Shown: positions 12,529 through 21,176 of the stretch, one piece after another | Layout: each line of letters opens with the position of its first letter | How positions within the stretch are numbered: the first letter of the stretch is position 1 | Assembly (NCBI GenBank): GCA_004335635.1 | Contig: QAXH01005980.1 | Coordinates: 46,521-110,520, forward strand | Length of the DNA: 64,000 bases | Direction: 5' to 3' | Source of the DNA: Chloromonas sp. AAM2 | Taxonomy: Eukaryota; Chlorophyta; Chlorophyceae; Chlamydomonadales; Chlamydomonadaceae | Notes under the pieces: model-generated | Databases searched by the model: none | The model's input: the letters and a program-made list of their open reading frames with translations, nothing else | Told to the model about the DNA's origin: nothing | Position numbers and translations under genes: made by a program

Positions 12529-13571
12529 TGTGTGTGTGTGTGTGTGAACCAGATGCAAATGCAGGATACGTAAACTGTCCCAGAACTGGCAAACTTCTTT
12601 GTTTTGTGGCTGTTGGTAGTGTAAGCACATCCACAGGAAAACACGAAAACTGCAGAGTGGCTTTTTTCCTATGGCCTTGCAGTGCTACAATGTCGTCTAT
12701 GCCCATGTGACCATTCTTCTGAGTATGCTGTTGCCCTTTGACGTTGCATGCCAGGTAAAGGTAAAGCCTACCAGCTCAGGCCATTTTCGCTGGCGAAATG
12801 CGTGCGCAGTGAGTGCTGCACGCACCTGCACACGCCTGCGTCATCAAAGGGGTCAGCGTCCTGGAGCTCCTCCCTCCGTATACAGTTGATCATGAGGAGC
12901 GCCAGCGTTGCAATGAGGCCAGGGATGTACTGCATGCAAGTGCTCAGCAGGTGGGAGGAGCGAGGTTGGTTAATACTTGCATGCCACTAACTGCCGGCAC
13001 AGCTCCAGATTCGGAGTTTTCTGAGAGGACCTCCTGAATGCATGACTTAAATTTCCCAGTTGTGTGACAGGGCAGGTCTGAAAACCTGTGAGCCTGATTG
13101 ACATCATTCAACGGCTTGAACACGAAATGCTCAAAATTGCCAGTCATGGCTCCTGCTGATGGTGTTGCACTTCCACTCCATTCGCCTTGGTATTATCTAT
13201 CCCTTCCCTTGGGCTTGCACCGTCTTTGCACCCGTGCATTGCTTGCATGATGCAGGTCCCTGCATTACCTGCTACCCCTGCAGGAGCACCTCTTTCACCA
13301 CACCCTGTAACCAGACATTGGGCTTTGGATCTCTACCACTACCCGTTGTCAGCAGAAAGCAGCTCACGATGGCAGTGGTTAGGGTACTCGCGCAAGCACC
13401 AACCTGATCAAAAGGAACTGTTGATGGGCTGACCACACAGGCATCCGCCCAGAACCACCACCCGGCTCCAAACAGGGCTCCGCTTACGAGTGTTCCATAA
13501 GATTGTGCTTGTTTCGCGAGGACCTCCAATGTGGCAGGGCTCAACACAAAATCCCAAGGCACGTTGCACAT
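12103..13571 (-). CDS. TMEM50-family small four-helix membrane protein
   Basis: Three exons (13571-13404, 12929-12826, 12223-12103) give a 130-residue protein in good phase. The order of segments matches the TMEM50A/B family. A first helix carries GALFGAGWWFWADACVV, as in the animal TGWWIIIDAAV motif. A second helix reads GLIATLALLMIN. An acidic loop (DADPFDD) precedes a CRPRFWLFLSYIVSF helix and a last helix AVWVMI, then a short polar tail. The family sits in endomembranes and has no settled biochemical role, though a link to receptor trafficking is reported for animals. The start Met at 13571 gives a hydrophilic N-terminus of normal length. The intron between exons 2 and 3 contains the assembly gap and an inverted-repeat element. 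The gene is divergent from the RlmN gene with about 480 bp between them. Confidence 0.82.
12347..12603. mobile_element. Inverted-repeat element with GT microsatellite and assembly gap
   Basis: The left end reads A-rich then GTTTGCCAGTTCT and runs straight into 118 N. After the gap comes a (GT)n tract (12486-12547), then unique sequence, then the inverted end TGTCCCAGAACTGGCAAAC followed by TTCTTTG. The same arrangement (inverted ends around a GT tract) is complete at 42933-43153. This copy is in the second intron of the TMEM50 gene. The GT tract is probably why the assembly failed here. Confidence 0.65.
12368..12485. other. Assembly gap (N run)
   Basis: 118 consecutive N, flanked on the right by a GT microsatellite. 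It falls in an intron, so no coding sequence of the TMEM50 gene appears to be lost. Confidence 0.99.
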
Positions 13572-14048
13572 CTTCAGCTCGTACAGAAGGAGAAAAGCGA
13601 GTGTGTTCGTCAGCCTCGTGGCAACCCTGCAATTGCAAAAGTGCAAACCCTGGCAACCGGGACCGTTTCTATCAAACCCTGAAAGGCACAAACCCTGGCA
13701 AAGTCCGTCACTGACGGCTTCATCTTCGCCCTACTAGAAGAGTGTGCATGATACTGGCACTGACGAAAAACTCGTTGGTCTCACACGCAGCCGCCATGTT
13801 GCTGACTGGCTTCCCTTCGAATAGGCTGCTGAGTGCGGCCTGCCCCACTGGAACACCAACATTACTGCAGCCACGCACATCTTCTCACTCTGTTGCATCC
13901 AAGGCTCAGAATGGTGAGCATGTCAATGACGGTCACAGGTGCCTGAGGTGATGCCGCCTGTGCTGGGTGTTCTTGACATTCCTGGCAGCAAGAGCTAAAG
14001 AGAACACTCAGCATCCACCCTGTTGTACCTGCTGCTGTAGAGGCACAC
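13572..14048. promoter_or_regulatory. Divergent intergenic region, TMEM50-family / RlmN
   Basis: About 480 bp separate the start codons of two divergently transcribed genes. It must contain both promoters or parts of the 5' UTRs. No TATA box or other specific element could be identified with confidence. The RlmN start at 14049 is itself tentative. Confidence 0.4.
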
Positions 14049-17000
14049 ATGCCAACAAGCTGGCAGTCAGACTCATGGCAGGGTGTACCCAGAGCTGCCA
14101 GGGGCCACAGAACAGCAGCACACGGCAGCAAATTCCAGCAATTGGAAAGCGAAGACAGCCAATCCATGCTGCCCCACAGACGTCGCGCAGCAGCACGAAA
14201 CGCCGAAGCAGCAGCAGGACAGGCTGAGACAACAAATGACCCCAAACCAAGGTCGTCCACATTTCCATCTACGATTACTGGGGGTCCATGGCAGCCCGCC
14301 TTGTCCCGCCAATCCCCTTCCGCTTCAGCTACCCTCCAGGCTCCCACACCAGCCATGCCACCAGTTGCTGGCGGGCTGCCGTACGACACATTTGTGCCCA
14401 GGAATCCTGGGGTGACGGATGGCCCCTGGAACCAGATGGATAAAACCATGCTGCAGGCGGCTGTCTCAGACGCTGAACAGGCAGTCACAACAAGCAAGAT
14501 AGATGCAGCAGGTGGGCAGCAGGAAACCACCAAGGCATTTATCAAGAGTTATGCCGTACTCAGGATTGCCTTTTGTTTGTGAGCTGCTTCTTGGCTTCCT
14601 CAGGGTCGCCTCCTACAACATCAAGCACAGCCAACTTGTGATTGCATTTGCGGGCAGGTATCGCAGGCCAATCAACGTATTTCTGCCCAACCCAACGCCG
14701 CCACGCTGCCCCACGTACTGATTGATGGGCACTGTGCACCAATTCAACTTGTATGCAGGTTACATTCTCCTGGGCAAGTCCCTAGATGAGGTGGAAGCCC
14801 TAGTTGCGCAGCATGGTCAGCCGCGGTACCGGGCCAAGCAGCTCATGGATGGAGTCCTCAAGGTGAATCCCACAGGTCCAGGCAGGGGGAAGGGGCATGC
14901 ATAAGGTTGCCAACCCCTAACTCACTTTTGGCCACACTCTCCCAATCTACAGGTCCAGTACAGACTTTGAGCGTGCCATTATGCTCAGTTGCATGAGAGC
15001 TTGCCAATGCACTGATAAAAGCAAAGAACTGTTCAGGTTTGAGTCAGTTCCCAGGGTCGGAGTCCTGTGCCAGTCCGGGGCACGTTTGCCGGTTACAGGA
15101 GGTGTTTGAGTATGCCACTGTGTAGACGTCAATGAGCCCGTCACAATGGCATGTTCAGATCATAATTCTGATTTACAATTGGCCGGCAACTCGATTTTCC
15201 CGTGGGGCATCATATTTCCTTGTACACTCCTGACTAGCCCCCCCTGTTCCTGACCAGCTCAGAATGGCTCCAGAATTCAAACGTCAGCTCCTTTGAGGAT
15301 GCCTAGGCCATTGCCATGAAAAAACTGGGCTACTCCCGCCAGAAAGTTACAGAAGTGCATGGCCCCTGGGTCCAGGTGTCAGTTGCCTTACCTTTCAGGC
15401 AGAAGCCCTGCTCGCAATGCATAATGAAACGCGGCCGCTTGCTCATGGAGCAAGGAGAATGAAGTCCTCAAGGTGTGATTTACAGGTCCATGGCAAAGTT
15501 GCAGTTGCTTTCCTCGGACATGAAACAAGGTGTATGATTCCATGCTGCCGCAGGGCGCACGTTCTCTTGATTCCATTTCCAACGTGCCCAAGGAGTTGAG
15601 AACCGTGCTCACGGCTGCGGGTGTGCGCACGGGCAGGTCGGTCCTGCACAAGGTGAGCAGCTGGCTGGTTGTTGGCGTTGAAGCATCTGCTTCTGAGTGC
15701 TTGATGGTGCCAACAGGCCAAGGCAAGGAATGGTGTAAAGGCTTGGCGGCACGGTGGGCTCGCAGGGCAAATGCTTTCTGGCTGGATCGAAGGGACTGAT
15801 GAGGGCCAGGACAGGCCCATGGCCCATGCAGCTGCTGTAGGCTGTGTTTCGTGTTGCTGACTAGACATTCTGCCCTGCTGCCCTTGCCTTCAAACAGTCA
15901 GTAGGCGCGGCGGACGGCACACGCAAGTTTTTGCTGCAGCTACACGACGGAAGAGTGGTGGAAACAGTGGGCATTCCAAACGATGAGGATCCCGCCGCCA
16001 GGACAAGGGACGCCAGTGGTAGTGCAGGCAGGTCGGCATCAGGCTCCGGATCAGTCAGGCGGCGGCTGACTGTGTGTGTCTCTTCTCAGGTGCGGTGTGA
16101 TCCAAGAGGAAGAGGTGTTCGCGCCAGTGAGTGACGTGCAACAGGAAATAGATCAGGATTGGTACCACTGCTTGGATTGAATGGAGCAGGTCTTGCCAGT
16201 CACGTCATCTGCTGATGCAAGTTGACAGCTAACTGTGGCTGGCTCGACAGAATTTTCACGAGAGGAGCAGTGTCGTTGATTGATATGGATGGTACGCCTT
16301 AGCTTACCCGTCCCCTAGTGGCCGTGCCTTCAAGGGGACAACATGTAGGTTGGACGGGTTGGAATCCCTCCCCTCTTGTGATCCGGGTCAGGGCAAGGCC
16401 AAGTTTGGGTAAACATGCCTATGAAATCATGACAAAAGCTGTCGCATCAGCAATGCCAGACTGAGCCAGTCGACCTACTACTCACTGACATGTGCTTGCA
16501 TTGTACTGTTTGCCTGTTGGTGGTCTGAGATATGGCACTAGACTTGCTTGAGGAATCTGCTACCGCAGGCCAGTGCGATGAGATCAGGGTCAGGAATCTG
16601 CAGTGCAACCTACACCTCGCCCATGTCTCTGGCAGCAAGCAGCAGCATTGCAGCACTAAGAGCAAGCTCACCAGGGCCAGGGCAGGTGTAGATGGCTGGA
16701 GACGGTGACACTCGGCTAGGCTGAGGAGTGGTTGATACTGCAGGCCGTTTGCCATTTTGATGATGCACTTGCACGCTAAAGGCGGGAGTGGGCTGTTGCG
16801 TTGTCTGCCTGATGGTGGGCTGGGAGATGGCATTTGACTTGCTTGAGGAGAGACTCGTACTGTAGACCAGTTGAGGAGACTCGCAATGGCAATCGCCACT
16901 CCAGTCTGTGCAGAAGACTGGTTCTGCGGTCCTGACAGCTTCAATGCACTCGGACCTGGCTGCCATGTCAATGTTTTTACAAGTCAAGGTTTGTGCTGTC

Positions 17001-19747
17001 TGATGCGTTTACCCCATGTGTGTTGACAGGTTGGCTGTCCCATGCGGTGTTCCTTCTGCGCAACTGGCAAGGGCGGTTTCTACCGCAACCTGATGCCACG
17101 TGAGTTCGCCAAACGAGCTTACAGTCAGTTTAACTGACTACAGATTACAGATGCTGCAACCTGTTGTGGCAATGTGCACAATGCGCACAAGGGATGTGCC
17201 CCACAGCTCAGGGACAAATGAACTGAAATGAATCAAAGCCAATCAGTACGAGTCATGAAGCCTGAACCAGAGTTGTGCTGCTGCACCGATGCCTCACAGA
17301 TGAGATCATGGACCAAGTCATGACGGTGCAGGAGGAGTTTGGAGTGAGGGTCAGCAACGTTGTCTTCATGGGCATGGTGAGAGAGCATGCCCTTGGGTGC
17401 TTGAGTTTGGCTATGTGCTTGAATCTGGCAAATTGGATAGCATCAGATAGCAATGGTGGCAGAGGGAAAGAACGCATGGACAGCAAGAGCTCTTGTTACT
17501 CTTGTACAGATCGGAACTACAAGGGAGATTGTTTGCAAATCATACAGTGTCAGAAGGAATAGCTATTTGTTGGAACGACAAGGGACATTAAACGCAAATC
17601 ACGTTCAGTGTATGCCATGGCCTGTGCCGGCTTCACTGCATAGTAAGCATGTGACTGTGTTGTCTTTCCAGGGCGAACCGCTGCTCAACGTGCCGTCCGT
17701 AGTGAAGGCATACGACCTGATCAACCAGCAGCTGGGCATTGGAGGGAGATCCATTACCATATCAACCGTTGGTGAGGCCTGGGCTAGCAGGGGTTATGAT
17801 TGACTTGCGGTAAATCAGCACGCCCTTCCCTATGCACCAGCGGCATGTGCAGCATGGGACCCACTGCTGGCCAGAGCGGCAGCATCTTCCCTCTGCTACC
17901 TCCGCCAATGCATACACTCACGTCTAGTGCCTCTTGACCAGTCTATCGAGAAAATCACACCCTGCCTGGGGTGAGCTGCCAGTCTCTGAAGAGGATATGA
18001 AGAGGCCATGCCGCCCGCCTCTGTCGTTGTTATATTTTACCTCCATTTTGACCTTCAGCCTGTCTGGACGGACCTCCAGCAGAAACACATTATGCCTTCA
18101 GCCCTGTTCAGTATCAGGAACCAGCCCCTCTTTGCCCCCAGGTGTGCCCAATGCCATCGCCCGGCTGGCCAAGGCCCGGCTGACCTCCACCCTGGCAGTG
18201 TCCATCCATGCACCCACCCAGGAGCTGAGGGAGTCAATCATCCCAAGCGCCAAGGCGTACCCACTGCAAGCACTCATGAAGGTCAGGACAGACACCATCG
18301 GCACGAGTTCAGCTTGCAGCACAGTGTATCAGCGCTTGTAGCCAGCAAAGCCATGAATGGTTGCGAGGCGGACCAAGTTGCAGGAGGGAAGGAAAGCAAA
18401 GCAGTGTAAAAAATGTTTGCCAGTTCTGGGACAATTTGATGGGTGGTACTGACTTCCAGTTGTTATCAATATGGTTATCAATATGGTTATCAATATGGTT
18501 ATCAATATGGTTATCAATATGGTTATCAATATGGTTATCAATATGGTTCTGACATTGTGTTTGTGCGTGCATTGTTCTACCAGTGTGTGGAAATTGTTTG
18601 GTTGGTGTTGGTGGACGGTATAGAGATTATGCCTTCTGGGACACTCATGGGATTGACGCTGAAAGTAGTTCTGGAACCAGGCTGTGGTATGTAGAGAGGA
18701 GTAGGTACATGTCACTGAGGCCTGTTGGTCGCATGCACCACAGTTGCGTGCACCACAGCAGCTTGTCGGTTGGTTTTGCAGATTGCTGCAACCGAAGCAG
18801 CCACCAGCACCATGCAGCATTACGCTGGCAAATAGTGATGGGCTACCATTGGATTGATGTGTGACTGTGTCTGTTGATTGCAGGACTGCACCACTTACTA
18901 CAACATCACAGGTCGGCGTGTGACGTTTGAATACACACTTCTATCAGGCGTCAACGATGCTCCCGAGCATGTAAGTGGCGTCTGTGCACGTGCCCAAGGA
19001 AACCTCGCATGCAAACATGTCTCAGCCGCGTCACGTTCACAAATTCATCCCCGAGCAGACAATTGAAAGCTCAAGTCAAAGCATTTTCACCAAACGGATT
19101 GGGCTCAGGCAAAGCTCGTCTGCAAACTTGTACCGGCCAATGCTTGCAAATCTATTACCTATCAGCTGACACCTGTCACAAGCCTGGTTCACCGCGATCT
19201 TCGCCGAACAGAGTATACCATACTCGCTTGCCCCCTCACCGACCGCCCCGCAGGCCAAGCAGCTGGGTGCTTTGCTGCGCTCACACAACCTGATGAGCCA
19301 CGTGAACCTCATACCCTGGAACCCGGTGGACGAGTCAGAGTTTGTCCGACCACCACAAAGGAACGTGACTGCCTTTGTTCGGGAGCTTGAGGCCGCGGGA
19401 CTCACTGCCACTGTGCGCATTACCCGGGGGCTTGAAGCGGCTGCGGTGGGTGCTGGAGGGCCTGATCTTTTGCAGAGGAAAGGCTAGAACAGGCTTTGCT
19501 GGCACGACCAAGCATCCAGCTGCCGGCATTGAACGTTCATCTATTTGACCAAACCAGAACAGCAGCAGGGTGTGAATCAGAGGTGACGACGCAGGCGTGC
19601 AGTATGCACCAGGTACCGAGTATGCCTGCCACAGTGTACAATCGCTTGATGCACTGGCGTTTGCTGCTTTTGCTTGTGCAGGCGTGCGGCCAGCTGCGCA
19701 ACATGTTTCAGAAAGAGCCCCTTCCAGCCTTCGCACTCCCGACATAG
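14049..19747 (+). CDS. RlmN-type radical-SAM RNA adenine-C2 methyltransferase, probably organellar
   Basis: Bacterial RlmN methylates C2 of A2503 in 23S rRNA and A37 of some tRNAs using SAM and a 4Fe-4S cluster. Exons 14049-14511, 14759-14862, 15554-15652, 15898-16089, 17030-17099, 17300-17376, 17672-17771, 18142-18281, 18884-18970, 19254-19445 and 19682-19747 give 529 residues in phase. The N-domain reads [24 protein letters not shown]. Then come CVSSQ (Cys282) and the cluster motif CPMRCSFC (Cys289, 293, 296), spaced 7-4-3 as in E. coli Cys118/125/129/132. [23 protein letters not shown] and a terminal ACGQL (Cys510, the methylated cysteine) follow. All five key cysteines are present. The first ~155 residues are Ala/Pro/Ser/Arg-rich and look like a transit peptide plus linker, which suggests the plastid or mitochondrial ribosome. 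Its introns hold a hAT-like element, a minisatellite and a copied ALDH fragment. The exact start is the least certain part. Confidence 0.9.
14883..15368 (-). mobile_element. hAT-like non-autonomous element, copy A (perfect 8-bp target duplication)
   Basis: One end begins CAGGGGGAAGGGGCATGC. The other end, read inward on the minus strand, begins CAGGGGCCATGCAC. Immediately outside both ends is GGTCCAGG (14875-14882 and 15369-15376), a perfect 8-bp direct repeat as left by hAT transposases. Inside, on the minus strand, it matches the copies at 31662 and 56923 (AGCCCAGTTT, GGCAATGGCC, CATTCTGAGC, CTCAAACCTGAACAGTTCTT). At about 486 bp it has no room for a transposase. It sits in the second RlmN intron, 20 bp after the splice donor. 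Confidence 0.85.
16097..16245 (+). repeat. Copied fragment of the ALDH22 gene inside the RlmN gene
   Basis: Bases from GAGGAAGAGGTGTTCG onward match 24823-24951 almost base for base: the end of an ALDH exon (coding WEEEVFGP), its GTGAGT donor and about 100 bases of the following intron (GTGACGTGCAACAGGAAATA and beyond). Differences are scattered substitutions and small indels. The ALDH copy is functional sequence and this one lies in an intron, so this is the daughter copy. It begins about 8 bp after the RlmN donor at 16090. Confidence 0.85.
16341..16385 (+). repeat. Dispersed repeat shared with 26585-26629
   Basis: Both copies read ACATGTAG(G/A)TTGGACG followed by GGTTGGAATCCCTCCCCTCT (or CGTTGGAATC...) and TTGTGATC. 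One is in an RlmN intron. The other is in the spacer after the ALDH gene. Confidence 0.7.
18406..18547 (+). repeat. Inverted-repeat element end followed by a 12-bp minisatellite
   Basis: An A-rich run and TTTGCCAGTTCTGGGACA (18406-18432) match the element end at 42937-42967. About 30 bp further on begin seven perfect or near-perfect copies of GGTTATCAATAT (18461-18547). No opposite inverted end is evident. The array lies in an RlmN intron between exons 18142-18281 and 18884-18970. Confidence 0.75.
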
Positions 19748-20404
19748 CCTGTTGCCTGTCCACTTCCCTTAGCCTGTTGCCTGTCCTTGCATCACCTGGC
19801 CTGCCCTTGTGTTTCCAGCAACACTGTCTCGTAATCAATCTGCCGGCTGGTCTGTAGTAGCAACATTTCAAACAATTACCATTTACATCACGTCGTTGCC
19901 TGGCCTGGCCTTCCCATTGGAAGGTGTATGCAACTAATCTCTCATCTGTATGACTAGTACAGCTCGGGCAGTATGCCCGGTCCTGCTAGGTTGGTGGCTG
20001 CTGGTCAATGCTGGGCAGTCACAGCCAAGTCCCCAAAATCAGTAGAGACCGTGATTAAGAACACTTTACATTCAAAGCAAGGCATGAAAGAAGCACTCGT
20101 TTACGTGCTTAGTTACAGAAGGAGGAGCAGTGCTATGCTGGCAAGCAAAGAAACGAACAACTCAGGGAACAGAGTTATGCACAGCCTGCTTAACAGCAGT
20201 CGTCAGTTGTCAGCGAGAGTCTGCGAAGCCCTGCATCTCTCCAGCGCTGCAAGTCAGTCAGGTAAAGTGGCCTTAAACAGCCAATCCGGAGCTTGCGTCT
20301 TGTTGACGTGCTCTCTAACGTGCATACTAAGGTAGTAAAACCACATATGGTGTCTGGGACACACACACTTATCATTGAGAACATGCTTCCGCAGGACACT
20401 GTGC
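19748..20404. other. Convergent 3' spacer, RlmN / TIM9
   Basis: This contains the 3' ends of two convergent genes. No coding exon was recognised. A TTACA at 20066-20070 (TGTAA on the minus strand) is a candidate TIM9 poly(A) signal. No TGTAA is obvious for the RlmN gene close to its stop. Confidence 0.5.
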
Positions 20405-20988
20405 TTATCTCCCTTGCTGCTTTGCCATTTCAGCCGCTTGCTGCTGTGCGGCAGCCTCCATCTGGCTGAAGAACTCTGAAAATCGCATGCCCACACGTCC
20501 TGTGACGTTCATGAACTTCTCGCAACATCTGGCCACGCACTGCACATACCAGAAGCAAGCGAGCATCTTGTTCAGGCAATCAGTAGCATCTCGCAACATG
20601 ATCTGCAGGCAGCAATGGGCTGTAGTCTGGCAGCCTTGACAGGGCGGCTCTGATGGTAGGGTGATCTAATCTTTGATCTGCAGGTCAAGTCATGCGGGCT
20701 CGACACACCTGTTCTTCCTTGGAGCTCATGCTCTTGCTTCGCATGTCTTCGTTGCACTCTTTGAAACACCGCTCAACCAGGTTGTTGTACATCTTGAGGC
20801 TGCATGCATGCATGGCATGCAGGTCAGACGCACAGCGTGCCAGGTGGGAGGCTGAGATGCTGCATGGGATTGTACAGGAGGTCATGTCCGCACCTATCTC
20901 GGACTTGCATGTGCTCCAGTGCTGCTGAGAGGGCTGCCCTTGCCTCATCAGGCATCTCAGACACAGCTGACTCGATGGGGAAATTCAT
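20405..20988 (-). CDS. TIM9: Mitochondrial small TIM chaperone Tim9
   Basis: Tim9 forms a hexamer with Tim10 in the intermembrane space and escorts hydrophobic precursors to TIM22 or the SAM complex. Three exons (20988-20894, 20799-20709, 20539-20405) give 106 residues in phase. The twin CX3C motifs are complete: CFKEC (Cys43/47) and CVARC (Cys63/67), 15 residues apart, the normal fold for two disulfides. MYNNLVERCF and the VGMRFSE segment after the second motif identify Tim9 rather than Tim8, Tim10 or Tim13. The N-terminus (MNFPIESAVSEM) lacks a presequence, as expected for MIA40 import. The start has a good CCACCATG context. The C-terminus ends in a Gln/Ala-rich helix. The gene is divergent from the ALDH22 gene, 188 bp start to start. 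Confidence 0.95.
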
Positions 20989-21176
20989 GGTGGTTTCGCT
21001 TGAGCTGCTGTGACTCAAGGCTGGAGGCGATGGATGTCTTGCGCAACAGACAGGACATCGGTGCCGCCATCACTTGACGCGTTTTTGTTAGTTGCCGTTA
21101 TAGCGTTGAGTCCCGCAGGGCCGTACTCGCCCCGCACTGGAGGCGCGACTGAGTCCAGCACGCCACCTAAGACAGA
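20989..21176. promoter_or_regulatory. Short bidirectional promoter region, TIM9 / ALDH22
   Basis: Only 188 bp separate the two start codons, so both promoters and 5' UTRs must overlap or be very short. The sequence is moderately GC-rich. I can point to no certain TATA or transcription-factor site. Confidence 0.5.

Noticed and set aside
12153..12710. Open frames on both strands running through the N gap and the GT tract (CVCV/THTH repeats)
   Set aside because: They are microsatellite translations extended through unknown bases. The real gene here is the TMEM50 exon 12223-12103.
13862..14545. 227-aa minus-strand open frame
   Set aside because: It lies antisense to the first RlmN exon, has no family resemblance or splice partner, and its composition mirrors the plus-strand Ala/Pro/Gln-rich coding sequence.
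16447..16987. Minus-strand Ser/Pro/Gln-rich frames inside the RlmN intron
   Set aside because: They lie between clearly spliced RlmN exons and show no domain. Two overlapping frames of similar composition indicate repeat-derived intron sequence.
18461..18547. CRISPR-like array (regular 12-bp repeats)
   Set aside because: The units are contiguous without spacers, the host is a eukaryote, and the array is an intronic minisatellite.
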